Source: CALFXN01 sp937957815
Lineage (GTDB): Bacteria > Synergistota > Synergistia > Synergistales > Aminobacteriaceae
NCBI GenBank assembly: GCA_036788195.1
Contig: DAIQNX010000016.1
Location: forward strand, 5,459-69,458
Reading direction: 5' to 3'
Length of the DNA stretch: 64,000 bases
Position 1 is the stretch's first letter. Each line of letters starts with the position of its first letter. Made by a program: the position numbers and the translations under genes. Positions 13,459 to 23,091 of the stretch are shown in pieces. The notes below the pieces were generated by a model. The model was not told the DNA's origin, searched no databases, and saw only the letters and a program-made list of their open reading frames with translations.

Positions 13459-16400
13459 CGCCAGTCCTCGAGGTTGATGCCGACAACCTGTGACAATCCC
13501 GGCTCCGACATCGTCACTCCGTAGAGGACATCAGCGCGTTCCATAGTCGCCCGGCGGTGCGTCATCACGATAAGTTGCAGACGCGTCGCGTACTCCCTCG
13601 CAAGCGCCGCGAAGCGCAGAAGATTATATTCGTCGAGGGCGGCATCCACCTCGTCCAGAACGGCGAGTGGAACGGCGGCAACCTCCATGCACGCGAAGAG
13701 CAGAGAGATACCCGTAAGCGACTGTTCCCCGCCGGAAAGTTGCGCGAGGCTTTGCATTTTCTTTCCCGGCGGTCGCGCGACGATATCGACTCCGGAATCC
13801 CAGAACGAGTCTCCCTCGAGAAGTTCGAGACGCGCCTCTCCGCCGCCGAGAAGATGCCGGAACAGATCGCTGAAGCGAGCCGCGATATCCGTCAGCGCGT
13901 TTCCGAAAAGCGTCCCGACATAACGATCCGTCTCCTCGATAAGGCGACACAGCTCTGTCTCGCCGGCGCGGAGATCCTCGAAATTTTCGTTCAGAAACCC
14001 GATCCGATCCGCCAGTGAAGAATCTTCCGATAAAACTCCGAGATCGTACACTCCGATCGCCTTCAGATCCCTTTCGTAGCGGCGAACCGTATTCCAGATA
14101 CCGGCGAGGTCCGACTCTCCGACACCCTCACGGACGCCGGGATACGGGTATTGCTCCTCCCAGGAATCGATCAGCTGCGCCCTTTCCCGCTCGACATTCT
14201 CGATCTGTCGGTCGACCTCCCTATGCCCGAGGTCGACCGAAGACACCCTCTTTCCGGCATCTCCGAGGTGTTTTCGGAGCCTCGCCAAACGGAGATCTTC
14301 CAGTTCCCTCGCTCCGGCTCGGCCCGACAATTCCTCGCGAACATCCCTCCGGCGGCGCCAGAGTCGCGCGCACTCGCTCCCCGCGTCCCGAAGCTTCTCC
14401 CACAGGGAAGCGATTTCAATTTCCACCGACGCCATGTCCCTTTCGAGAGACCGTACGGCTTCCGATGCACGCGAGAATTCTTCCGCAAGGCGCGCGACAA
14501 GCGCCTCTCCGGCCCGAAGACGCTCTCTGCACAGGGCATCGGCAGACTCGGCAGCCGAAAGAAGTGCCGTATCCGACGAGTGGTTGCTCCCATCGATCAA
14601 ACCGGAGAGTTCTTCCTCGCACGAGGCGATCGTCCGCACGGTCTCCTCCCTGTCTGAATCCGCCGTTTTCTCGGCATCCGACAGTTCCGCCAGACGGAAA
14701 GCAGTTTTCTCGATTGCCGTTCTGAGGCGTTCCAGATGGCGTTCCATCTCTTCGGCGTGAAGGCGTTCTTCCTGAAGACGTTCCTTGAGGTCTTCGACAT
14801 TTTTCGTAGCTTCACGCTCGCGCCCCTCCGCTCCGCCGAGCGCTGACTTCCGTCGATCGATCTCGGTCCGAAGCGCGGCGAGTTTTTCCTCCTGCTCCCG
14901 GATAAGGCTGTTCGCGGCGATGGCGCCTTCCGACGCCCGTCTCTTCCCCCCGCTGACGCTTCCCGTCGCGGCGAAGACCTCGCCATCGAGCGTGACGACG
15001 GGAAACCTCCGGTGCGATGAAAGGTTCCGTGCGACCGTTTCGAAACACTCAACGACGAGGACATCTCCGAGAAGGTGACGCACCGCCCTGTCCCATTCGG
15101 GATCGCTGCGAACGAGATCGGCCGCCCAGCCGACGAATCCAGGCTGCGAGAGCCGGATATCCGGCGCGGGCGTCCTCGGCGAGATCTGGTCAAGGGGAAG
15201 AAACGTCGTCCTCCCAGCCTGTTTGCTTTTCAGAAGATCGATGCATCGCTTCGCATCGTCGAGAGAGGCGACGGCAAGCCAGTACTGCCTGCCGCCGAGA
15301 TAAGCTTCGAGAGCGTTCGTCAGCGTATCGGGACACGAAAAGGCGTCCGCGACCATCCGCATCCCGACGGTGAGCTTTCCGAGCCGGGCCGCGGAGAGAA
15401 GGAATCGTACCGGCTCAGGCAGGAGCGCCTGTTCCGCACGATCCTTCATCCGGTCGATCGCGTTTTCGATCTGAGATGCCGTTCGGACGGCGGCATGAAG
15501 GGCGTTTGTCTCCACCTGACATTCAGTCGCCGCAGCCCCCTTGGCTTCGACCGCTCTGGAATATGCACCGGAAAACTCCTCCACAAGCGTGCGTTTTTCC
15601 CCAAAATCCCTGACAAGCGTGGTCTCCTCTGCACGAAAACCCCGCACGTCGCGCTCGAGCGCCGTTCTTTCCTCGCGCATCGAACGGGAACGTCGTTCGA
15701 GAAAATCACCCCGTACGCGAGCTTCGTTGATCCGGTTCTCAAGAGCTTCCCGTCTTCGGACAATTTCGGCTTGTTCTGCCTCGGCACGCCGGACCCGCTC
15801 CCGTATTTCGGAACAATTCGAGGCGGACTCGCTTGCATTTCGCCGCAACTGCGCACAATCTTCCTTGCCGCGCCGCAGTTCGGTGTCTCGAAGAAGCAGA
15901 TTTTCCCTGTTCTTCGAAAGCATCCCGACCATTGCGGCCTTGCGGACCTTCGCGGAACGAAGCGATCCGGCTCCCGATACGCAGACGCGACGAGCCGCTT
16001 CAAGGCTTCGGGTTACGCTCTCGAAATCGGAAAGCAGTGCCTTCTCCGCCTCTCTTTCCTTTCTGAAGGCATCGAGAAAGGCTTGTTCTCCCCGTTCCCA
16101 CATGACGCGCCATCGCCGCGCATCGTCACCTTCGATCTCAAGGAGCGACAGAGACTCCGCGAGATCTCCCAGACGGCGTTCGAGAGCGGTGCGCCGACCG
16201 TGATACGCCTGTTTCCGATGCTCGTCGAGGAGCCGAAGGAGTTCCCTCGCCTTCGCAGCCGTCTCGACCGCCGGAGCGATCTCCTCCCGGCGACGCGAGA
16301 GTTCGGCGATGAGCGTCGTCAATCGTCCCATCTCTTCTTTTACTCCCGCGAGACGGGCATCGGTTTCGTTCCGTTTCCTGCGGTACTGGTCGATTCCGAA

Positions 16401-16871
16401 AAGCACCTCAAGGCGCATCCTTCGCTGCAGGGGGCGTTGACGGATCGTCTCCGCAACCTCTCCCTGACCGATGAACGCGAACGTTTCGCCGCCGAGACGA
16501 AGCATCCGCTTCACCTCGTCAAGATCCTGGAGCCGTATTTTCTGTCCGTCGTGAAAGAGGACGCTCCCCGTATCTGGAGAAAACGTCCTCCGAATGGTGG
16601 AAACCCTGTCCGAATCGCGCAGCGTGAGTATGACGTCGCACTCCTTCGCGGCGCTGCTCGCGGCGGTTCCCTGAAAAAGAAGCTCCTGCTGACGCGAGAT
16701 GCGGAGCTTCATCGGGCTCCCCTCGCCAAGCACCCAGGCGAGCGCGTCGAGGATATTGCTCTTGCCGCTCCCGTTCGGACCAACGACCGCGGTCATTCCC
16801 GGAGAAAACGGAAGATCGTGCGACCCTCCGAAACTTTTGAACCCTTTAAGGCGCAGTCGTTCTATGTACAA
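13455..16871 (-). CDS. smc: Chromosome segregation SMC ATPase
   Basis: Condensin ATPase that organises and segregates the chromosome. 1138 residues: Walker A GPNGSGKSN at 31-39, long coiled coil, a hinge near residues 480-620, the second coiled coil, ABC signature LSGGEQ at about 1045 and Walker B PLAVLDEVDAALD near 1068. Start is a TTG at 16871 giving MYIERLRLKGFKSF, with GGAGG nine bases upstream; the longer open frame would add 56 unrelated residues read from inside rng. It therefore overlaps rng by 26 bases. The scpA and scpB partners are not in this window. Confidence 0.97.
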   Translation of the reverse strand: MYIERLRLKGFKSFGGSHDLPFSPGMTAVVGPNGSGKSNILDALAWVLGEGSPMKLRISRQQELLFQGTAASSAAKECDVILTLRDSDRVSTIRRTFSPDTGSVLFHDGQKIRLQDLDEVKRMLRLGGETFAFIGQGEVAETIRQRPLQRRMRLEVLFGIDQYRRKRNETDARLAGVKEEMGRLTTLIAELSRRREEIAPAVETAAKARELLRLLDEHRKQAYHGRRTALERRLGDLAESLSLLEIEGDDARRWRVMWERGEQAFLDAFRKEREAEKALLSDFESVTRSLEAARRVCVSGAGSLRSAKVRKAAMVGMLSKNRENLLLRDTELRRGKEDCAQLRRNASESASNCSEIRERVRRAEAEQAEIVRRREALENRINEARVRGDFLERRSRSMREERTALERDVRGFRAEETTLVRDFGEKRTLVEEFSGAYSRAVEAKGAAATECQVETNALHAAVRTASQIENAIDRMKDRAEQALLPEPVRFLLSAARLGKLTVGMRMVADAFSCPDTLTNALEAYLGGRQYWLAVASLDDAKRCIDLLKSKQAGRTTFLPLDQISPRTPAPDIRLSQPGFVGWAADLVRSDPEWDRAVRHLLGDVLVVECFETVARNLSSHRRFPVVTLDGEVFAATGSVSGGKRRASEGAIAANSLIREQEEKLAALRTEIDRRKSALGGAEGREREATKNVEDLKERLQEERLHAEEMERHLERLRTAIEKTAFRLAELSDAEKTADSDREETVRTIASCEEELSGLIDGSNHSSDTALLSAAESADALCRERLRAGEALVARLAEEFSRASEAVRSLERDMASVEIEIASLWEKLRDAGSECARLWRRRRDVREELSGRAGARELEDLRLARLRKHLGDAGKRVSSVDLGHREVDRQIENVERERAQLIDSWEEQYPYPGVREGVGESDLAGIWNTVRRYERDLKAIGVYDLGVLSEDSSLADRIGFLNENFEDLRAGETELCRLIEETDRYVGTLFGNALTDIAARFSDLFRHLLGGGEARLELLEGDSFWDSGVDIVARPPGKKMQSLAQLSGGEQSLTGISLLFACMEVAAVPLAVLDEVDAALDEYNLLRFAALAREYATRLQLIVMTHRRATMERADVLYGVTMSEPGLSQVVGINLEDWR

Positions 16872-18336
16872 CCAGAGAAACCTCCCGACGCAACATTTGT
16901 TCGAGTCGTCGTTCCATCTGCTCGGCGGTTCCCTGAGCCTCGAGCCGATAGCGTCCCCATGGAAAATCTTCACGTTCGATGAGAATAATCCTTCGTTCCA
17001 GTTCCGACTCCCACAATGAAAGGTACGTCTCCGCCACATACCGAGAAATAACGGCGTTCGCTTCGACGAGGACCGTTTCCGCGCGGTTCGCCCCCGCTAC
17101 CTTTCTGAGGAATCTCTTGATCGAGAGCGCCACGGTATCTTCCTTCTGGACCCACCCATACCCTCCGCAGAACGGACACCCTCGCGTCAAAACCGAACGA
17201 ATGTCGGGGCGCGCCCGTTTCCGCGTGATCTCGACAAGACCGAGTCGACTGACACCGAAAATACGGGCCCGATAGCGATCTCCCTGAAAGGCGGTTTCGA
17301 GCCGTCGCAACAGCTCCACCCTGTCTTCCTCATATTCCATATCGATGAAGTCGATGACGACAATACCTCCGATCGCGCGGAGACGCAGCTGCCGGGCGAT
17401 CTCGTCGACAGCCTCGAAGTTTGTTTCGACGACCGTATGTCTGAGATCCGTATCCCCGACATACTTTCCGGTGTTTACATCGATGACGGTAAGCGCTTCC
17501 GTGTGATCGATGATGAGGTACGCTCCGGAACGGAGCCAGACCTTCCGTTCCAGCGCGGTCTCGAGCTCCTTTTCTATTCCGTAGAATTCGAAGAGGGGCG
17601 TTGGTCCGCGATGAAGCGACAGCTCCGGACGGCTTTTCGTAAAGAACGCCCCGAGATACTCGTCGATATGTCCGTACTCTTCCTCGCCGTCGACGATAAT
17701 TTCCGACACGGATTCCGTGAGTTCGTCCCGAAGAACCTTTCCGACAAGGCCGATGTCCCGATAGATCAGGCACGGGGCCGATTGCACCTCGGCATTGTGC
17801 TGGATTTCCTTCCAGAGCGCCTCGAGCGTTTCCATGTCGTGGCGAAGCGCTTCGGCGTCGACGCCTTCCGCGGCTGTCCGCACGATGACCCCGCATCCTC
17901 CATGCCGGAGATCCCGCGCGATACTCCGGAGACGCTTCCGTTCCTCTTCATCTGTGATCCGCTTTGAGACTCCCGATTCCTGCCCGTTCGGGACAAGAAC
18001 GAGGTAGCGCCCGGGTATGGAGATCCGGGACGTGACACGCGCCCCCTTGTTTTTTCGCGCGGCCTTGACGACCTGGACGACGACTTCGGCGTTCGGCTGC
18101 AGATTGAGTCCCTTCGCGTCGTTGAGATACAGGAACGCGTTTCTTCCGTCTCCGAGATTCACGAATGAAGCGTGAATCCCGGGCAGAACACTCTCGACGC
18201 GCGCCTTGTAAATTTCCCCGGCACGCTGTCGTTCCCACATCCGTTCGATGAATATATCCACGAGACGACCGTCCTCGACGATCGCAACCCTCGTTTCCTC
18301 AGTATCGATCGTATTCGCCACGATCTTCCGATCCAT
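16846..18336 (-). CDS. rng: Ribonuclease G/E family endoribonuclease
   Basis: Single-strand-specific endoribonuclease for rRNA and mRNA maturation. 496 residues from ATG 18336 (GGAGGG seven bases upstream). S1 RNA-binding domain over about residues 35-120; catalytic aspartates in LTVIDVNTGKYVG and VVIDFIDM; the Zn-link CPFCGG near residue 385. No long C-terminal scaffold, so RNase G sized rather than RNase E. Its position directly after a DUF2344 protein and a radical SAM protein is a conserved arrangement in Firmicutes-like genomes. Confidence 0.96.
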   Translation of the reverse strand: MDRKIVANTIDTEETRVAIVEDGRLVDIFIERMWERQRAGEIYKARVESVLPGIHASFVNLGDGRNAFLYLNDAKGLNLQPNAEVVVQVVKAARKNKGARVTSRISIPGRYLVLVPNGQESGVSKRITDEEERKRLRSIARDLRHGGCGVIVRTAAEGVDAEALRHDMETLEALWKEIQHNAEVQSAPCLIYRDIGLVGKVLRDELTESVSEIIVDGEEEYGHIDEYLGAFFTKSRPELSLHRGPTPLFEFYGIEKELETALERKVWLRSGAYLIIDHTEALTVIDVNTGKYVGDTDLRHTVVETNFEAVDEIARQLRLRAIGGIVVIDFIDMEYEEDRVELLRRLETAFQGDRYRARIFGVSRLGLVEITRKRARPDIRSVLTRGCPFCGGYGWVQKEDTVALSIKRFLRKVAGANRAETVLVEANAVISRYVAETYLSLWESELERRIILIEREDFPWGRYRLEAQGTAEQMERRLEQMLRREVSLVVHRTTAP

Positions 18337-18355
18337 AGTCAGCCCTCCGGGCCCG

Positions 18356-18988
18356 CTAGTTTCCATTCGTATCTCCGGAGAAGAGAGATACAAGTGGAAG
18401 CACCCGTTTTTCTCCGGTCAGTTCGCCTCCCGAGAGACGCCCGACAACACGCCTGACCACATTCACACCCGCCCAGCCGCTCATCTTGCCAAATTCGACA
18501 AGATCGCGTATCAGTGCCCCCGGACCATGTTCGCCCGGTCGCTCCGTAACGACGCGAAACCACTCGCCGTCATAATCCGCGCGGCACACCCATTCAGGCC
18601 ACGGATATCCGCTCCGGACGGCTTCACACGCTCCACCATCGCGGACGCGGATCAGATATTCTGCTCCCTCGCACGAATTTCCGAGATTTCCCAGCGGTGC
18701 CTCTTCCCATCCGCCGAGCGAAAAACCGTCCGGAAGTTTTCGTTGCCACGAATCGAAAAACGAAGCACGCCACTCTTCGAGCCAGACATCCATCGGCTCG
18801 CAGAGCGCCACTATTCCGACGGGGAGTTCCGGCCCGAGACTCAGCTTCGGTCGGGGGGAAAATCCCTCCGTCTGTACAAAGCGGATTCCAGCACGTGTCG
18901 CGCTGCGGGAAAAGACCGCGGGCAGAGCGATATGCGGAATGAAACAGGCACGTCCCCGTTTTGAAAAAACGATACGAACCTTCAACAT
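18356..18988 (-). CDS. DUF2344 (TIGR03936) radical SAM-associated protein
   Basis: 210-residue protein of the family that is either fused to or encoded beside TIGR03960 radical SAM enzymes. The amino-terminal LKVRIVFSKRGRACFIPHIAL and GFSPRPKLSLGPELPVGI segments are the recognisable core. ATG 18988 overlaps the stop of the upstream radical SAM gene by 7 bases; the open frame upstream of it is only a shadow of that gene. The molecular role is not established. Overlap with its partner and closeness to RNase G suggest an RNA-linked function, which is inference. Confidence 0.9.
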   Translation of the reverse strand: MLKVRIVFSKRGRACFIPHIALPAVFSRSATRAGIRFVQTEGFSPRPKLSLGPELPVGIVALCEPMDVWLEEWRASFFDSWQRKLPDGFSLGGWEEAPLGNLGNSCEGAEYLIRVRDGGACEAVRSGYPWPEWVCRADYDGEWFRVVTERPGEHGPGALIRDLVEFGKMSGWAGVNVVRRVVGRLSGGELTGEKRVLPLVSLFSGDTNGN

Positions 18989-20820
18989 GACACGGCCCGC
19001 ATCTTCTCGAGAATTCCACATCCGCGCCGTTCCCATCCACAGGCATTGCAGTCGCCGAAGCGGCAGTCGGGCGTCAGGCTCTCCTCCCTCGAACGTTCCC
19101 GTTCCCGCCAGAGAAAATCCCGGCTGACGCCGATATCGATGTGATCCCACGGGAATCGTTCGTCCCGGGGGCGCTCTCTCGCGACGTACCACTCGGGGTC
19201 GACGGCTTTCGCCTCGAAAGCGGCCTTCCAGATATCCGGCCGGAAGGTTTCCGTCCACCCGTCGAACCGGGCGCCATTTCTCCACGCCTCAAAGAGGACA
19301 TCCGCAAGGCGCCTGTCCCCACGGGCGAATATTCCCTCGAGTCGCGTCTGTTCCCCTTCATGATACCGCACAGTAACACGGCGGTTCGAAACCAGCGATT
19401 TGATGAATCGCCCGCGCTCCGAAAGTTCGGCGACCGACGCCTGCCGTTCCCACTGAAAAGGCGTATGCGGTTTCGGAACGAAACCGGCTACCGACACCGC
19501 AATCTCGGCCCTTTTTCTGTGCTTTCGACCGATCTCGGCCGCGCGTTCGGCGATCTTCGCAATCCCTTCGAGATCCTCGCGGGTTTCCGTCGGCAAGCCC
19601 ATCATGAAATAGAGCTTGATTCGTTCCCATCCGTGAGCGAACGCCGCTTCAAGCGTCGTTTCGATGTCATCCTCCGAAACACCCTTGTTGATGACGTTCC
19701 TCATGCGTTGGGTTCCGGCCTCGGGGGCAAACGTCAGCCCTCCCCGCTTCACGGGCTCGAGCGCCGCCGCGAGCTGAACGGAAAAGGCGTCCATTCTGAG
19801 ACTCGGAAGGCTCAGCCTGACCCTGCGTTCTCTCAACGCGGGCTTCAACCGCTCCACGACATCTCCGAGAGCGCTATAATCGCACGAGGCAAGAGAAATG
19901 AGACCGATTTCCTCCCAGCCGGTCTTTTCCGTCCATCTGAGCGCCGCCTCCACGACTTCGTCGGCCGTGCGCTCCCTGATCGGTCGGTACAGCATCCCCG
20001 CCTGACAAAAACGACAGCCGCGCGTACACCCGCGAAACAGCTCTACCGGAACTCTGTCGTGAACGACGCTTGCCGAGGGGACCAGAAGTCCCTCGGAGGA
20101 AAACGCTCCCTTCATCGATTTCAGCGTGGCACGGCGGATCGGAAACAACTGCGACGAGCGAAGATCGCAACCGGCGGAATCGAAGGAAGCGACGGATCGT
20201 ACGGGGAGATAGATCCCAGGGAGATCCGCGAGCGCATCGAGTTTTTCCGAACGGGAACAACCGACCGCGGCCGAGAGACGCTCCACGATGGCGGGGAGGG
20301 TGATTTCGCCGTCACCCATACAGACGGCGTCGAGGAACGGGGCCAGCGGTTCCGGCGTCATCGCTCCCGGACCTCCGGCGATGACGAGCGGATCATCGTC
20401 TCCCCTGTCTTTGGAAAAAAGAGGGATTCCTCCGAGATCCAGCATCGTCAGGATATTCGTGTAGCTCAGTTCGTACTGGAGCGTGAAGCCGACGACATCG
20501 AACCGGGAAAGGGAACGTCCCGTTTCGAGAGACGCAAGAGGAAGGCCGTGAAGGCGCAACTGTTCCTCCATATCGACCCATGGGCAATACACCCTTTCGA
20601 CATCCGCCTCGTCGAGACTTTTGAGAAGAGGATACAGGATCTGGTAACCGACATAGCTCATACCGATCTCGTATACGTCGGGAAACGCGAGGCAAAAGCG
20701 GACAGTGGCATTCTTCTTTTCGGGAAGTCCGGCCCCCCACTCGCATCCGACATATCGTGACGGACGCCTGGTTTCCGAAAACAGGGGCCAATACGGGTCG
20801 TCAAAATCATTGAACGTCAT
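18982..20820 (-). CDS. B12-binding-type radical SAM protein (TIGR03960 family)
   Basis: About 612 residues. An N-terminal cobalamin-binding-like domain (roughly 30-210, FPDVYEIGMSYVGYQILYP) is followed by the radical SAM core with FRGCTRGCRFCQAG as the iron-sulfur motif. FAPEAGTQRMRNVINKG is typical of the family. A C-terminal cysteine cluster (CRFGDCNACGWERRGC) may bind a second metal centre. Start 20820 has GGAG nine bases upstream; an ATG at 20844 would overlap the rodA stop (ATGA) and is a real alternative. Reaction unknown. Works with the following DUF2344 protein by family context. Confidence 0.9.
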   Translation of the reverse strand: MTFNDFDDPYWPLFSETRRPSRYVGCEWGAGLPEKKNATVRFCLAFPDVYEIGMSYVGYQILYPLLKSLDEADVERVYCPWVDMEEQLRLHGLPLASLETGRSLSRFDVVGFTLQYELSYTNILTMLDLGGIPLFSKDRGDDDPLVIAGGPGAMTPEPLAPFLDAVCMGDGEITLPAIVERLSAAVGCSRSEKLDALADLPGIYLPVRSVASFDSAGCDLRSSQLFPIRRATLKSMKGAFSSEGLLVPSASVVHDRVPVELFRGCTRGCRFCQAGMLYRPIRERTADEVVEAALRWTEKTGWEEIGLISLASCDYSALGDVVERLKPALRERRVRLSLPSLRMDAFSVQLAAALEPVKRGGLTFAPEAGTQRMRNVINKGVSEDDIETTLEAAFAHGWERIKLYFMMGLPTETREDLEGIAKIAERAAEIGRKHRKRAEIAVSVAGFVPKPHTPFQWERQASVAELSERGRFIKSLVSNRRVTVRYHEGEQTRLEGIFARGDRRLADVLFEAWRNGARFDGWTETFRPDIWKAAFEAKAVDPEWYVARERPRDERFPWDHIDIGVSRDFLWRERERSREESLTPDCRFGDCNACGWERRGCGILEKMRAVSC

Positions 20821-20840
20821 GTCACTATGCTCCATTTCTC

Positions 20841-21950
20841 TCATTCGTAATTCTTTCGCGTCGTCCGATAGACGCTTGTCACAAGACCAAGCGCAGCCGA
20901 TATCGCCACCAGAGAACTCCCTCCGTAACTGATGAACGGAAGGGGAAGACCGGTAACCGGAAGAACTCCCATGCTCATGCCGATTCCCTCCGTCATCTGA
21001 AACCAGATCCACGATGAGAGTACGACCACGAGAACCTTGGCGCGCGCATCCTTGCATCGGAGCCCTACATCTACGATTCTCCAGAACAAAAGGCTGAAGA
21101 GGAGCAAAAGCAGGGCAGTCCCGAGAAAACCGAATTCCTCGGAAAAAACGCTGAACGCAAAATCAGTATGCGGCTCGGGAAGGAAACGCAACTTACTCTG
21201 CAACCCTTGCATGAATCCCTTTCCCCAGAGCCCGCCCGACCCCACCGCGATACGGGACTGGATGACATTGTATCCCGCTCCGAGAGGATCGACGGAAGGA
21301 TCGACAAAAACGAGGATCCGCATCTTTTGATACTCTTTGAGAAAGTGCCACCCGACCGGTAAGGACGCGAGGACGGCCGCGCAGATCCCCGCGAGAAACC
21401 TTTTCGGGGCTCCGGAGATGATAAGCCCGACGAAGATCATGAGAGCGTAAACAAGCGAACTTCCCATATCCGGCTGGAGCAGAACGAGAAGGCCGCTCAT
21501 TCCCGCAAGAAGCGCCCCGGAAATAAGCGCCGTTACCGTGACCGGAGGATATCTGCAGAGATGTTTTGCGAGAAACAGGGCGAGAGCTATCTTCCCGATC
21601 TCCGAAGGCTGAAGACGCGCGGGGCCGAGGTAGAGCCAGCTCTGTGACCCTTTCACGGTCAAACCGACCACGAGGACGATAAAAAGAAGCCCCAGAAGAC
21701 CCGCATAGATCGGGTATGCGAAATTCAGGAACCACCGGTATCCGATCACGTGAAAGGAAACGAACACACATGCGGCGATCAATCCCCAGAGAATTTGCCG
21801 AACGGCGAAAAAGGCACCCCGTCCCGCGACGCCTCCTCCGGCGCTGTAGACCGTCACAATGCCGATACAGAACAGACAAAGAGCGGGAACGAGACATAAC
21901 CAGTCAATCGATCCCAGCTCTTCGAAGAAAACTGACTTGCGATCATCCAT
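20841..21950 (-). CDS. rodA: Rod-shape SEDS peptidoglycan glycosyltransferase
   Basis: Multi-pass (about 10 helices) SEDS polymerase that builds lateral-wall glycan with PBP2. 369 residues. PSEIGKIALALFLAKHL, LLQPDMGSSLVYA and the C-terminal GLPLPFISYGGSSL are SEDS signatures. Assigned as RodA rather than FtsW because mrdA, mreBCD and minCDE lie in the same operon and no division-cluster (mur/fts) genes are adjacent. Starts 9 bases after minE. Confidence 0.93.
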   Translation of the reverse strand: MDDRKSVFFEELGSIDWLCLVPALCLFCIGIVTVYSAGGGVAGRGAFFAVRQILWGLIAACVFVSFHVIGYRWFLNFAYPIYAGLLGLLFIVLVVGLTVKGSQSWLYLGPARLQPSEIGKIALALFLAKHLCRYPPVTVTALISGALLAGMSGLLVLLQPDMGSSLVYALMIFVGLIISGAPKRFLAGICAAVLASLPVGWHFLKEYQKMRILVFVDPSVDPLGAGYNVIQSRIAVGSGGLWGKGFMQGLQSKLRFLPEPHTDFAFSVFSEEFGFLGTALLLLLFSLLFWRIVDVGLRCKDARAKVLVVVLSSWIWFQMTEGIGMSMGVLPVTGLPLPFISYGGSSLVAISAALGLVTSVYRTTRKNYE

Positions 21951-21959
21951 GTGTCCGTC

Positions 21960-22232
21960 CTACTCCTCGATTCTGGTCCCCCGTCTAACGCGTATTATCG
22001 GAATGTTGGCGACGAGAGCGACAGAACGATCCGCCCTGTCGAGATCCATTTCGATCTTTGAGGAGTCGATCTCCATGTACTTGGAGATGACCTCTATGAG
22101 ATCCGCCCTGAGCGCGTTCAGCAATTCCGGCGAGATATCGGTCCTGTCGTGAATTAACACCAGTTGCAGGCGCTCCTTCGCAACAGCTCCCGATCCTTTT
22201 TTTCCGAACAGACGCTGAAAAAAATCTTTCAT
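21960..22232 (-). CDS. minE: Cell division topological specificity factor MinE
   Basis: 90 residues. An amphipathic N-terminal membrane-targeting helix (MKDFFQRLFGKK), the MinD-contact segment KERLQLVLIHDRTD, and the dimerisation domain LNALRADLIEVISKYMEID. Drives pole-to-pole oscillation of MinCD by stimulating MinD ATPase. Good ribosome site GGAGAGGG. Presence of MinE rather than DivIVA implies an oscillating Min system. Confidence 0.97.
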   Translation of the reverse strand: MKDFFQRLFGKKGSGAVAKERLQLVLIHDRTDISPELLNALRADLIEVISKYMEIDSSKIEMDLDRADRSVALVANIPIIRVRRGTRIEE

Positions 22233-22254
22233 GAATACCCTCTCCGATCTCCCG

Positions 22255-23061
22255 TTACCGATTCATTCCGAACAGACGCCTGATTCCGGAGAGAAAACCG
22301 CCGTCACGCTGCTCTTCGAGCTTCATGAAAGGTATTTCCTTGCCGGTAATCCGGCCGGCGACATTTTTGAAAGCCTTTGACGCCGGCGACACGTCGGAAA
22401 ACGTCAGTGGTTCGCCCTTGTTTGCCGATTTCACGACGCTCTCATCCTCAGGGACGATGCCGATCAGGGGAATGGCGAGAATATCAAGAACATCCTTGAC
22501 GTCCAGCATTTCGCCTTCGCGGACGAGATGGGGGCGCAGGCGGTTGATGATGAGACGGATCGGGCTCTTCCCCATGGACTCAAGCATTCCGATGATCCTG
22601 TCGGCATCGCGAACGGCCGGAACTTCAGGCGTCGTTACGACGATTCCTTCGTCAGCGCCTATCGCCGCGTTACGAAAACCCGCTTCGATCCCGGCCGGAC
22701 TGTCGACTAGGATAAAATCGAAATCCGCGCGGAGCATCGCAACGAGATCGGCCATCTGCTCCTGCGAGACCGCGTCCTTTGTCCTCGTCTGAGCCGCCGG
22801 AAGCAGATACAGTGAATCGACGCGCTTGTCCCTGACGAGGGCCTGCTGAAGACGGCAGGTTCCTTCGATCACGTCGACGAACGTATAGACAATCCTGTTC
22901 TCGAGTCCCATCATGACGTCGAGATTCCGCAACCCGATGTCCGCGTCGATGGCGACGACTTTGAACCCACTCCGCGCGAGGGCGACAGAAATATTCGCCG
23001 TCGTGGTCGTTTTTCCGACGCCGCCCTTTCCGGACGTCACAACAATGACACGTGCAGCCAC
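22255..23061 (-). CDS. minD: Septum site-determining ATPase MinD
   Basis: ParA/MinD-type ATPase, 268 residues, GTG start. Deviant Walker A GKGGVGKTT at residues 11-19; VDSPAGIEAGF is the switch II region. The C-terminus (KLEEQRDGGFLSGIRRLFG) is the amphipathic membrane-targeting helix. Recruits MinC to the membrane. Middle gene of minC-minD-minE. Confidence 0.98.
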   Translation of the reverse strand: MAARVIVVTSGKGGVGKTTTTANISVALARSGFKVVAIDADIGLRNLDVMMGLENRIVYTFVDVIEGTCRLQQALVRDKRVDSLYLLPAAQTRTKDAVSQEQMADLVAMLRADFDFILVDSPAGIEAGFRNAAIGADEGIVVTTPEVPAVRDADRIIGMLESMGKSPIRLIINRLRPHLVREGEMLDVKDVLDILAIPLIGIVPEDESVVKSANKGEPLTFSDVSPASKAFKNVAGRITGKEIPFMKLEEQRDGGFLSGIRRLFGMNR

Positions 23062-23091
23062 TTCTTCCCACCCCGTTTCGGCAATTCTCCG

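Noticed and set aside
15075..16982. 635-codon plus-strand open frame
   Set aside because: It is wholly antisense to smc, has no recognisable domain, and arises from stop-poor codon use on the opposite strand.
16872..17039. Amino-terminal extension of smc to 17039
   Set aside because: The extra 56 residues are not SMC-like and lie inside rng; the TTG at 16871 has a good ribosome site and gives the standard start of SMC proteins.
19141..20760. 539-codon plus-strand open frame
   Set aside because: Antisense to the TIGR03960 radical SAM gene, with low-complexity basic composition typical of shadow frames.
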